Shown: positions 21,418 to 33,700 of the stretch, one piece after another
How positions within the stretch are numbered: position 1 is the stretch's first letter
How the letters are laid out: every line of letters starts with the position of its first letter
Assembly: GCF_028583425.1 (NCBI RefSeq)
Contig: NC_072791.1
Span: forward strand, 43,221,368-43,285,367
Source: Eublepharis macularius
Lineage: Eukaryota > Chordata > Lepidosauria > Squamata > Eublepharidae
Length of the DNA stretch: 64,000 nt
Direction of reading: 5' to 3'
The notes under the pieces: model-generated
Seen by the model: only the letters and a program-made list of their open reading frames with translations
Database searches by the model: none
What the model was told of the DNA's origin: nothing
Program-made: the position numbers and the translations under genes

Positions 21418-21640
21418 ATTTATTATTTATTTACTTCATTTATAGCCTGACTTTCTCCACAATGGGAACCTAAAACAGCTTATAGAAGTCTCCATTTTAT
21501 CTTCAGAACAACTCTGTGAGATAGTTTAGGCCGAGTGAGCATGACTGACCTGAGGTCACCCAGTGAGCTTCCAGAGGAGAGTGGGGATTTGAATCTGGGT
21601 GTCCCCAGTCTAACCACTACACCACAGTGGCTTCAGAGAA
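21418..21640 (-). repeat. tRNA-derived SINE, minus orientation
   Basis: Plus strand shows TTTATTATTTATTTACTTCA, GGTCACCCAGTGAGCTTCC, GGGGATTTGAATCTGGGTG and AACCACTACACCACAGTGGC, the reversed SINE with tRNA-like head on the right. Confidence 0.82.
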
Positions 21641-22890
21641 GTACACAGGTTCCTTTGCCTCATAGGTTCCTTTGCCTCTCTCTTCGGTTTCAGAACGTTA
21701 TCTATTTCCATGCTCTGTTCTGACTGGGTCAAGCCTGCGGTAAACCACCCAGACCTACTGCTCCAATGAAGTTCCCCTCCCCCACACAGGGCCAAAAAGA
21801 TCCATCTAAACTTATTCAGGCATACAAGCCTGTGAGGGGAAGTTGACGCCTGACAGAAATGGAGGGAAGTGCCCATATGAACTTTCTATCAGCATCTGTT
21901 CTCTTGCGTCGGCATTATCTGGTCTTTGTGGCTCTTAGTTCAATAGCCTAAATCTGGGACTGCAACACAGAAAGAAAAATCTTCAGGTTTTATAATATAA
22001 TGATACCATGTGCACAAGAACACTAGGTAATTATGTAACCAAAGCTAAACTGTTCTATAATTAGAAGAACATGCACATAGTTGGGATGATTAGAGCTGTC
22101 TTGTATGTGATTGTGCTGCTGGGTCAAAAGAAAATGCTCAATTTAGGATTAAAAAATATGTCTTTGTATCACTGGCAAAATTAGAAAACTAGAGATTACC
22201 CCAAATAGCCAAGAAAGATATGAAATCTTTTTTTTTATGCCTAAGCAAATATCCTTCAAAAACAGATCTATATGTACATAGCTTGCACTCCCCATTCCAT
22301 AAAAAAAAGTCAAGGCTAATTGATACAATCTGCAGAATCAAGCAATAAAGCTTTTCCTAGAATAGACCAGGGAGTTGAAAGAAGGTGAAAGAAAATTAGC
22401 ATACTGATGTGAAGGTTCAAACTATCTTTCTCACTGTTATGCTAGTTTTCTTCGTGAAGGATTTCCCATCCGCATGGGAAACAATTCAGACATGTAACCC
22501 CACCATATAACAGCCTGAAGTTGTTCTAAGAACAGCTTTGCCACTTTATCCTGAAGTTCTGAGGCATCTTAAAAGCTATCAGTTTTTTTTAATTCTAATA
22601 TAAATTTCAGTAACTATAAATCCACTTTGTAAGATGCCGGAAGTGGTTCAAACGGTCATGAAATGCAAGAAGTATAGGGAGGAATAATGTAAAATTCAAA
22701 TGTAAGTACAGGGACCATTCATAATATCAGTAGTTGGTGATGATACAATACCTCTACTGTTGCTAAGGAGATCAACAAATGTAATGGCTAATGAATTCCA
22801 GGTTCTTGTTAAGTCCTTGGGAAATACTGTTAAACTTTTGATAAATTCTAAGTTAGCAGTTTCATGCTGGAGTCTTTTTTGAAGCTCTTT
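21640..22890. other. Intergenic, no feature seen
   Basis: AT-rich intergenic sequence without a recognisable gene or repeat. Confidence 0.5.
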
Positions 22891-22943
22891 TGCTGGAGAA
22901 TGGTACCTTTAGTTCAGAAATAGTATGTCCTGAGAGGTCAAAA

Positions 22944-23130
22944 TGGAGACTCAGATTCAAAATCCACCTCTGCCATGAGAGCTTGCTGGGTGATCTTGGG
23001 CCAGTCACACACAGTCCCCTTAACCTATGTCACACAGTTGTTGTGCAGATAAGGAGGAGAGGAAAATGGTTTAAACAGCTTTGACTCTCCATTGGAGAGA
23101 ATGATAGGGTATAAATGAAGGAAAGAAATA
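22944..23130 (+). repeat. tRNA-derived SINE, 5'-shortened
   Basis: It contains CTCTGCCATGAGAGCTTGCT, GGTGATCTTGGGCCAGTCAC and GAATGATAGGGTATAAATGA, the main SINE family without its tRNA-like head. Confidence 0.75.
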
Positions 23131-23134
23131 AATT

Positions 23135-23285
23135 CTGATTGCCACTTTTATGCCAGTTTTTTATCCATTTATTCTTTTATAAATCTCTGCTTATTATCCA
23201 TTTATTCTCACATTGTGTAATCCGCCTTGAGTCCCAGTGAGAAAGGCAGACCATAAATGACATAAATAAAATAATAAATATTTTG
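23135..23285 (+). repeat. L2/CR1-clade LINE 3' end fragment
   Basis: TGTGTAATCCGCCTTGAGTC, CCAGTGAGAAAGGCAGACC and ATAAATAAAATAATAAAT form a typical 3' end. It lies directly after a SINE copy whose tail resembles it. Confidence 0.72.
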
Positions 23286-23438
23286 TACAGTTTGTAGAGC
23301 AGAAGGTTATCATTGGCATGATGATGTTTATTACATTGGACAGACAAGCAAGTATGAGTTCAAGATGCTACAGCACATGTTATTCCTGTATTTACTTGAA
23401 AAGATGATCCTTAATTTAAGATGATCTACTTAAATTCA

Positions 23439-23663
23439 AGATGGGTAGCCATGTTGGTCTGTCTGTAGCAGTAGAAAAGAGCAAGAGTCGTAGCACCTAT
23501 AAGACTAACAAAATTGGTGGAAGGGTATGAGTTTTCGTGAGCCACAGCTCACTTCTTCAGATCTTGGGTATCTCTGAAGAAGTGAGCTGTGGCTCACAAA
23601 ATCTCATACCTTACCACTAATTTTGTTAGTCATAGATACTACTGGACCTTTTCTCTTTTCCAC
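23439..23663. mobile_element. Hairpin-family element, second subfamily
   Basis: Left arm: GGGTAGCCATGTTGGTCTGT, AAAAGAGCAAGAGTCGTAGC, GAGTTTTCGTGAGCCACAGC. Centre: CACTTCTTCAGAT...GAAGAAGTG. Then the inverse arm. TAAATTCA flanks both sides (23431-23438, 23664-23671). Confidence 0.83.
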
Positions 23664-23671
23664 TAAATTCA

Positions 23672-26600
23672 GGTTATACAAAAAAGGTTTTTTATTACGG
23701 TATACAATTGTAACTTGTATGGGAATTTAAGACAGCACATGTGGAAATAACCTAGTCTTCCTTTCAAATAAATAGGAAGGATGTGTAATAGTATTGCCTG
23801 AGTAGATATGAGGACAGAGTTGGAATCCAGGTCTGCCTCCATTACATGGCCCATTCTTATTGGTCAGAAGCTGTTACAATTGGGGCTGCCTGTAGGCAAG
23901 GAAATGCCTACCATTCAAGGCTTCTGTGAGGGGGGTATCAGTGGGTGGTATTATTCAATATGTGGAGAGAAGTGTCCATGCATATGCTCCATGACGGGAT
24001 GCTGCTTTCTGAATGTTCTTGATCATAAAGAGGGAGAGTGCACATGTACATTTCCGCTGTCTGTAGGCACCATGCTCACAAGCCAGCAGTCTTCCAAAGG
24101 TGGTGGAGGTGAATGGCTAGCATACTCATACCCACTCCCCCTCTCCATATGTAAACTGAACATGTGGAGAGGTCATGTTATGAGGGCTACCTTTTTCTAG
24201 TCTTGACTGCTAACCTCTGCTGTAAGGAAATGACAGTTCTCGCTATGCAAACGAACAGTGACAGTATGTGTTTTCTATGAAAACAAGTTGCAAAATTTCA
24301 CGGGCATCTTTTAGGGTGCCAATGACATCCCTACACAGTATGTAATTTACAATTTCCTTCCTTTTTCAGCATATTGAATTTTTCACCAATATTCACTGCC
24401 TGGATTTGGGTTTTTAGGGTTTTTTTCTATTCAGTTTTCCCTTTCCTATCAATTTCTCCAGTATTAAATGGAGCTACAATTCATTACTCCAGTCATTTGA
24501 ATATATTGTGCCAATTACTGAAGTATACAACCTGACATTTCTAGCTATAGAAAGTTAGCAATTTTTTTTAAAACCAATGTCCTTTCCTATATAGTATTTT
24601 ATATCTGGTCTGCAATTGAATGCTAGTAATTACACTTGCTTCTGGTACATTTTATTTCAGAACAAGTGTCTGAATCTATATTTATACTAAGACCTAAACA
24701 TCACCTGTCAATAAACCTCAGTTATTGGAATGTGCAAGATTATTTTCTTGGCAGAATTGTAACATATTACAAAATTGACCTCATATTCAATTGCCCCTGA
24801 TATTGCAGATACAGTACAGTTTTTCTCATCTCTTATTCTACCCAATGTAATTACTATATACCTTTTGCTGAAATACTTGAGGGAATGTAAAATTGTCGAT
24901 GTACCTCTCCACCTTTTTTCTTTTCTATGAAGCTGACTATGCATGGAACAGTTTGTTCCTTAACCTGCAAAATGTAGTTTATTTTTGATAATTTTAATAC
25001 CATCAAGCATAAATCACCCTCTCATCTGTCAAGGATTCAGTATTAGTGAACATTGTGTCCATGGTGGACCTTAAGAGTGTGTCAGCTACAAACATGTTTT
25101 TGCCTTTTTATATTGGATCTGAATGTTATACTTCTGAAGTTATAACATTCTCTGCAACCTAGAAGGGGTGTTCCTAATCAGCCTGGCAAAAATAGCTTCT
25201 AATGGTGTATGGCAAGACTGAACTTTCACTTGGGCCAATAGTACTAGGAATCACACAGGCAGCTCCTTTTCTATTTGTGCATAGTTTTGTTCTGCCCTAG
25301 ACAGGGCTCAGGATACATATGCCATTGGTCTCCCTTTCTGGAACAGATGTGTCCCCAGACCTTTCTTAGATGCATTAGTTTGGACATAGAAGTGAGACTG
25401 CATGTAGTACAACTACTCTTGTGAAGAGCCATGGTGGTTCCTCTTAGTTTTGTTCTTGCTTCCTATTAGAAATGACTTGTATTTCATTTTTGGTAGCAGA
25501 GTTACTTAGTCAGAAGCGTTTACCCCAGTGTGCATTAATTAATCTTCAGACAAATTGTAGAAAGATAGAACTTTCAGTTTTATCGAGGTAGATTCCATCC
25601 ATAGCAATATCTTGGAGAAGAGAGAGAGTCATAAAGAGTCACTTTCCCTATCAATAAACCACGGCCTGAGTCTGGCAGTGAGGCTGAGGTGGGGGTCTGT
25701 GGATGAGGCCTTCATGGCAGGAGCTCAGAAAGTCACATCCTCCTCCTTGGAAGACCATGAAGCAAAAGAGGGAGAAACCTCCCAAGAGGCACAGAGATAG
25801 AGGAGGAGTCAGGAGGCGTTCCCACCTTAGACAACGAGAAGCAGCTTACCATCAAAAGAGTTACACATACACACAGAGAGACATGCAACGCCCCCCAATG
25901 TCCATGGCATGCTGAGTCGCCTATTCCATCATTCCTTACCTTCACAGAAGAAATGTGATGCTAGTTACTTTGTTTTTTCAATATTCTGGGGGATTGTTTT
26001 GACCTCAGCTTCAGTATCTAACTTAAAAAGAATTGCTAAAGTGGCTACAGCGACTGTACTATACCAAGCATTTGGTCTTTCCCCCTCGCTAAGTTTGCTA
26101 ACGTGCAGTCATTTTTCCTATGAATATAGCATACATATCTCTAACAAGATGAAATGGCACAAATTGTGCTTTGCACATTTCTTCCTCCCTGCACACTTAT
26201 TCCAGGTTTCTCCAAAATCTGAGCATTGTCTGGGCCTGTGGATGTATGTACCCATATAACTTGCAGAAATAGTTCTTTGCAGTTAAAAAGCCTCTTTGCT
26301 GGAGAAGATTGCCCCAGAGTCTCATTTCCTTTGAGGAGGTGTTAGGATTGTCTATTTCTATGCAGTACTGCTGGGATTTTAGGTTCTATAGTCATGGCTG
26401 ATTCTTGAATCCTGGAACGGGTCTTTTTTGAAGCACCCTTACTACATCATTCCCTTTTTGTCCCTTTTCTGTCCCCCCCCCCCCCGCCCTGCTTTGCTCC
26501 AATCCTTTCCCAACATTTAGTTCAATACAGTATTTTTGGGAAGATACCAATCAAAGCATGATCCTGTACTGTGTGGATGGGAAGGTGTGCATTTTAAAAG

Positions 26601-27200
26601 CCCCGCCCACACTGGTGACATTTTCCTTACCTCAGCCATCTGTGGCAACCATAGAGTTTTTCCCAGGCATTTTAACAAAACAGTCTTTGCTAGAGCAATA
26701 ACGCACTATAAGTATCTAGTGCTACGAGTAGGTACAGCATAGATTGTTCTAGTGAGGTCGCAAATACTAATTTATAAAATAAAATACGCCTCCCAAAGCC
26801 CTGTGGTGGCTGGCGGGGCCCTCGATCTACATACACTACACTGGCTACTACAAATAAATACTCTATGAAAGTCAAGTCAAATGTTTGACGGGTGCAATCT
26901 TAAAATAACCAAATGTTTTAGATTGCTTTTGCGCTTAAGCTCACTTCCGGGTCCTTGAGATGCGGCTGATTTCAACCAGAAAGAAATCAAAGTGGGCAAA
27001 ACCCCTGTGACTGAAGGAATGTGGCTGAAGCATTCTGCCATAAAACAAGACCGCCAATGAAAAATATGGCGAGACGCGACAAAACGGCACCCAGTTATCC
27101 TAAAGATTTATCGGCGTTTCCACAGACCCTTTAATTTAACACTACAATAGTAATATTCCATGAGCATTTCAGTGTGCCCAGTTCCTTTTTCTCTCTCTTC
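23672..27200. other. Intergenic upstream of SNW1, no gene seen
   Basis: Mostly AT-rich unique-looking sequence with a poly-C run at about 26470. CpG content rises from about 26940. I found no exon of another gene here; human has a small ORF (C14orf178) somewhere between SNW1 and ADCK1, which I could not recognise. Confidence 0.45.
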
Positions 27201-27229
27201 TTCTCTGTGTTATGATTCCAGTGGGGACA

Positions 27230-27760
27230 GACAATCCTATTTCACAAAACCTCAGTCCTCAAAACGTCTTCGTTCCCGCACACCCATTCCTGAAGGGTCG
27301 GACTTACACGCTTCTCCAGACACCGCCTACCCGCCCTCACGGAGGAGAAGCGCAGAGACTACAACTCCCAGAACTCCCCGGGCTTCCAAACTTGCGCAGA
27401 TCAGAGGCCCATTCACCGCCGCGAGGCCCTGAGAAGAGAAAGAAGGCGAAGAGGAAGCAAGATGGCGCTGACCAGGTCAGTTACGGGGCCTGAAGCCGGA
27501 GTCTGCTAGGGTATGGGGGCAAATTGACGCCTCTTTGGCGGGGTTCGTCCTCTTTTGAATCCGCGCTGTACTTGTTTATGTGCCGCGGCTGCTGGTGAGG
27601 CGGTTTCGGTGATAGAGAAATGGCGCCACAAAGGCCTGGGCTGATCCGGACATTTTCCTGAGAAGTTAGCCCGCAAGGTTCGCCGCTTTAGTGGGCGGTA
27701 TTCTCCCTTTCTTCTTCCGTCCGACAGTAGCGGGAGAAACTTCAGCTGTGGGTTGAGGGT
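27230..27760 (+). promoter_or_regulatory. SNW1: SNW1 CpG-rich promoter and 5' UTR
   Basis: This is a GC- and CpG-rich block in otherwise AT-rich DNA, around the SNW1 start codon at 27462. A ZNF143/SBS motif, ACTACAACTCCCAGAA, is at 27358-27373, about 90-100 bp upstream of the ATG. The start codon context, CAAGATGGCGC, resembles a YY1 site of the type found just inside 5' ends of housekeeping genes. There is no clear TATA box. The transcription start is not visible and is probably between 27380 and 27440. Confidence 0.7.
27462..27475 (+). CDS. SNW1: SNW1 coding exon 1
   Basis: The exon has 14 coding bases (MALT plus two bases of a serine codon). The donor is CCAG|GTCAGT. The coding part is too short to be found as an ORF; it is placed because it supplies the missing start and joins exon 2 in phase 2 to give MALTSFLPAP. 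Confidence 0.93.
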
Positions 27761-30700
27761 TGCTTCTCGTTTGGTTTGTGTGGAGGACTGGTAGTCCTGT
27801 GCAAGAAGGATGGTTCTTGGCTTCCCGTTATAGGTAGACGGAGAGCATTATGACCTAGATGTGGCTTTAGTTTGATCGACCTATCTGGCGAACCCTGTGA
27901 ACAAAGGATCAGGCCCCAAACTAGGTCGATGTTTAATAGAACACGTGCTCAGGTAAGAAAGAGCTGTTAACACCTTGCTGGTTGCAGCATTGAGCGCTAA
28001 TTCACAAGTGTGAACGGGCCATAAGAGAAATTTCAACCCAACCTACGCTGCCTCAGACAAAGTGCTTTTTCAGTGGAGTCTGTGCACACTTGAGTTCTTT
28101 CTAAAAGCTGAAATGATAAAATTGAGGATATTCTACTTCGGTCACATAATGAGAAGACAACTCTCTGGAAAAGTCAATAGAGCTAGGAAAAGTTGAAGGC
28201 AATAGGAAGAGAAGATCCAAAAGGAGATGGCTTGAAGCCAAGTCCTCCAGTTTTCAAAATCTGAGCAAGCCTGTTAATGATAGGATGTTTTGGAGGTGTT
28301 TCAATCATAGAGTCGCCATAAGTCAGAAGTGAAATGACATCACACACACAAGTTAATACCTATGTTTCCTGTTCATGGCAAGTTTACTAATCAAGGAGTG
28401 TAACTATGTGAAAAATGGGCCTGGTGGAACATGAAACCTCTTTGCATATTTTTGAGTGATACTTAAGGCAGATGTAAACATCCTTGCATGTACATACATT
28501 TAATTTACCCAGTGGAAATATGTATATATTCCATGTGGGATCTGCATGTGGGCTTCTCAGAAGAAAAACATAACGTGAAGCAACCCTAGGTGTGTTTGTA
28601 CTTTGCTTGTTCTTGTATCAATACAATATGCATGATTTGGCAAACAGTTTGCCTTCTCATGCCTTGGCAGCAGTTGTTTAAAGTATTGTTAAGAAATTTG
28701 ATGTTATAAGAGTTGCCACCTAGAGGTCCACAAATTACTGGGCTTCAGTGGGCAGTATATGTGATTGTCTTATCTGTTGCAAATCCTGTGACCTAGGGAG
28801 GTGTCAAGTTCATGCTAAAATCTGTCTCTTGGCTGGCATAAAATAATGAGATCCCCTGTTTGGGAAAAAGATCTCTTTAGGCTGAGTATTTGTGCATAGG
28901 TGACTGCCAGAAACTGGAGGGTGCACCAAGTTAACTATCTCAGGTGGATCTCTGTCACTGCAAGTGCTGCTTCAAAATTATTACTTCCCTTGAGCACACT
29001 TGACAGAGTTGCTGACTGTTCTTGGAGTCTTTGTTTCAGTTACATGTAAGCAATCAATTACTTGATATATGGAGTGGAATCTAGAGCTACTAGCCTCTTT
29101 TCTTTGTGTATAAGGGTCCCAAGATAAATACACATGGCACGTTAACAAATTGAGGTTACATCTTTCTGTCTAGGTAGAATAATGGCAAAAATGTTGTAAC
29201 AGTTTTCATTTTATTTATTTACAAGATTTATACCCCCATCTTTCTGCTGTTACCACAGCTACCAATATAGCTAACACATTAAAACATACATAATAAAAAC
29301 ATGTTTTAAAATCATTAAAATAACCTCCCCACGCACACATTATCAAAAGAGATAAAAGCAAACCTAAAATTCACATTAAAACATAAAGGCAGTATTAAAA
29401 CTTAAGGTAGGAAGGAAGGGTCACTGAAGGAACACTAGACGAAACAAAAAAGTCTTCACCTGCTGATAGAAAATGGGAACAGATGAGTCTCCCAGGAGCA
29501 AGAGTTCCAAGAGTTCTGGTGCCATGACCAAGAAGGCACTCACTTTCCTGGGTTGTTATATGGAAGTGCAAAATGAATTAATCACAGATGCTCAATATTT
29601 AGCGGTTCTACCTTGGCCCATCAGTGTTCCTCAGATTTCTTAGCACAAGGTGAAAGAGAGAGCATTTAATCCTGACAAAATGGTAGGGAGGTCTAACAGA
29701 GGAATTGGAATATCTCCTGTTCTGGGTAGGGTTGCCCTCCTCCTAAAAGAGGATGTTTGGAGTTTGGGGGTGCTCCTGGGCCTCCCGTTAGATAAACAGG
29801 TGGTTGCAGTAGCCAGGGTGCCTTTCATTAATTCAGCTGCTGAGCCAGCTGCAGCCCTTCTGGAGCAGAAAAGATCTTGCCATTGTGGTGCATGCCCTGG
29901 TAACATCTATATTAGATGATTGCAATGCCCTCTACGTGGGGGTGCCCTTGAACAATGCCTGGAAGCTACAGTTGGTTCAGAATGCTACTGCTGGAATGCT
30001 GACTGGAGAGGGTTACAGGGACTATACAACTCTAGTCTTGTTTCTTCTACTCTAGCTCCCTATTTGCTCAATTCTATGTGCTGCTTTGACCTTTAGAGCC
30101 CTATATTGCTTGGGGCCTGTGTACTTGAAGGACCACCTTCTCTCGTATGAACCTACCCATCCACTCTGGTCTTTTTAGAGGCATGCTTTGGCATGCTACT
30201 GAGGTTAGGCAGATGGCAACCCAAGAAAAGGCCTTCTTAGTATAACAACAACAACATTCAATTTATATACCAACAGGACAACTTAACAGCCACTCAGAGT
30301 GGTTTACAAAGTATGTTGTTATTATTCCTACAACAATCACCCTGTGAAGTGGGTGGGGCTGAGAGAGCTCTGGATGAACTGTGTCTGACCCAAGGTCACT
30401 AAGCTGGCTTCAAGTGGAGGAGTGGGGAATCAAACCCAGTTCTCCAGATTAGAGTACAACCGCTCTTAACCAGTACACCAAACTGGCACTAAAACTTTAG
30501 AACTCACTCCCCAGTGAGATTCATCTCTCTCCCTCTATCTTCCTCCAGAGAGTGATGACTTTTTTTGTTTGGCCTATCCACAGTAACTGTTACTGGCCCT
30601 CCTCCTTGGTTGTTGTTGTGTTAAATGTTTTTATTGAACTGTTTAAATATTTTATGTGTGCTGTATTTTAAATGCTCTTTTAATGTCTTAAAAATTTTGA

Positions 30701-33700
30701 CTTTGAAATATGTTTTCTCCTTAATTGTAATTGTTTCTTTTCTGGAAATATCAGCAGTACACCAACATTGATAAATACTTTATCAGAAGTGATCTGCAAT
30801 GTTAGAACAGCAGTTGCTTTGTGAATATTGATAATGGGAATATTGCATACAGCCTTGTCTAACGTTGTGTAAAATAGGGTGTGAATGTAAATTTACTCTT
30901 CTTGTTTGTGTCTTTAGTTTTTTGCCAGCACCGACTCAGCTGTCTCAGGACCAGTTAGAATTAGAGGAAAGGGCAAGATCTCAAAGGGTGAGACAGGCTG
31001 CACTGGTATCGTCACGAAGGGAGCCTCCCCCTTATGGTTATCGAAAAGGATGGATACCACGAATGTTGGAGGTAAATAGAACTATGCACGCACTACCCTT
31101 GACTAATGGGTTTGTTTTGAAAGCTGAAATCTTGCCTTTTGAGGCTTGTATCCTCTGCTTATTCCAGTAACATTGTCTGCTGCAGTCCTTATAGACACCC
31201 AACAAATATTTCAGTGTACTGGTGGCATTATCCAAAACAAAAGTAGTAATGGAACTAGAAAAACTTCTGTGGAAAGTTCACATTTATCCCCTTATTTGTG
31301 GCCTTCCTGAAGGTATCTGGTTAGCCATTTTGAGAAATAAGATGTTGGAATAGATCTACTCTTGGTCTGATCTATCAGGGATGCTGTTTCGTTAAACAAA
31401 GAACATTTTATATGGGTGTCTTGACATCAGCAAAAGCATTCACATTTATAAACTGCATGAGCTAAAGCTTGTAGCAGAAACAGTTCTGTCAAAGATAAGT
31501 ATTCTAGTTATTTGGTTAGGGAATAGTTTGGGAGGGAAACATGGTTTTAGAAATAGTACTGATTGCAAGGACCAGCGGAGTCCAGTGAACAGAGCAGGCT
31601 TGCCCAGTTCATAAACCATCCATTAGATTTAGGCTACAGCCTTCTGTGGCTGGTGTGATAGATCTGCTGCATCTGGAAGGTTAAAATAAATGGTTGGTAG
31701 GCCTGGGAATCTATATTGGAGTAGAATATGGGAGACCTGTAGTGCAATCTTAAGCAGAGTTACACCCTTCTAATTCTCTTGAAGACCAATGACTTAGAAG
31801 GATATAACTGCTTGGGATTACTCTATTAGAATCATGTCACATAAGTACTATGAAATTTGTATGCCCTTGAGCCAGGAGCCTACATATAAATGGCCGGTGG
31901 AAGTATTAGAAGCCTTCTTGGAGACTGTTGTAGGAGATCTACAAAACATGATTGTTTCCAAAAAGAATGCAGTGAGCAAATGAGTTGAAATGCCGTATCA
32001 CTCACATAAAAAATCCCACAGCAAAATTTCAGTCTAATTTTTTTTAAAGTCTGTATCAACAGTTACCATATTAAAAGGTATGTATTTTTATCATGCCTTG
32101 TCCTCTTAGTTACAACCATTGTCTCCAAATTATAGAATCCTATATTTTATGTTTTAAACAGCAGAGGCTTTGAAGAGTATTGGTATTTGCTTATGCCTGA
32201 TGTTTTTAGAACTGTATTTGAATGAAATGGAATTAAATAGCTGGCTGTATCAAAGTAGTACTGTAGTGCTTAGGGAAAACGTACAGGGATTCTTGTGAAT
32301 TGCACATTAAACCTTATAAATGAGTTATAAATCAACATTTCTATAATCTTTGAAGTGGCTTAGATCGAGAGGTGCATGCGGTTGCTACAGTTTGCATATG
32401 AGAACTTTTCAGCTTTCCCTTACTGGGGCAGCTCCCTGCAATGCCACCACCCTGAAAAGACATTTCCAAAGGTTGAGCATACACTGGAAGCTTAAGGCTT
32501 GTGCCAGACAACATAATCACATGTCCATTGTGTGTGTAGAAGTGTTTTGCACATGCTTCTCTGGATGTGTGCCGGTGTCTATAGACATCTTCCGGTAGAA
32601 AAATAAATGCTGTGTGGTCTGCTTTCTCTCTCTTATTTTCCTGAGCATAATTCAGTTGCCAACATTTTAAGAAAAATTTAAATTCCCACATTGTTTGAAA
32701 CACTGATTATTTTTAGACATACCTTAAACTAGGCTTTTATTTATTTTAAGGTATTTATAGTTCACCTTTTCCAAGAACACTCAAGGCTGTTTTCAGTACA
32801 TGAAATATCAGGTACAATCTCATTTACTGCAGTGACTATTTAAGTAGTCTTTTTGTTAAACATCTTTGAAAAATGAACCCTGGAATTTCTGTATAGACAA
32901 TATTGTAACTGTTTGGACACATTGAATAACTGCATATAAAATATTTACACCCCAAAACTAAACCCCAGTGATTACAAGTGGGATTATTAATTTTATTTAG
33001 CCCTCCAGCCCCTTCTCACTGGCACTCAGGGCAGGTAATTTTTTCTTCTTTCTGCACTGTGTAGTCATACAGTATAGGACATCCAATGAACAGAGCAACT
33101 GAATCAGGAAAAAAATTAACACTGCTTAGGACCACAGCTATCATAGAGTGGGATCCAGAAAAACTTGCACAAATAGTGCTGTATGTCTAAGAGGTTTTTA
33201 GCTTGTGTTTCTTTGAGGGGACTTTCAGAAGCAATTCATGTTATCGTGGTGGAGACATACCTAAAATAGCTCTTTGGATTCCAACTGTAGTAGTTGTTGC
33301 TATTGTTTATTTATAGTCCATCTTTCTCACTGAGATCCAAGGTAGATTACATACTGCAAGTGAATACAATATAATCAATAGCTAGGACATTCACATCTGA
33401 ATGTGTGTCCCAGCACTAATGAATACTGTCTTTGTACATCTCCTGCCCATAACCTTAATCACTTCTACTTTTGTTCTTGTATAGGATTTTGGAGATGGAG
33501 GTGCTTTCCCAGAAATCCATGTTGCTCAGTATCCCCTGGATATGGGTCGAAAAAAGAAAATGTCCAATGCATTAGCTGTTCAGGTGGATGCAGAAGGAAA
33601 AATAAAATACGATGCTATAGCTCGGCAGGGACAGTCAAAAGACAAGGTAATATAATGCTTAAATGTTTACAGTTGAAGGATGCTTATGAGAATTGTACAT

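Noticed and set aside
27160..27493. Two plus-strand open frames (90 and 93 codons) over the SNW1 promoter
   Set aside because: They cross the SNW1 start region in other frames and contain no recognisable domain; they follow from composition.
32341..32703. A 120-codon minus-strand open frame
   Set aside because: It has no known motif, no splice context and no plausible start context, and an open frame of similar length overlaps it on the other strand. Treated as chance.
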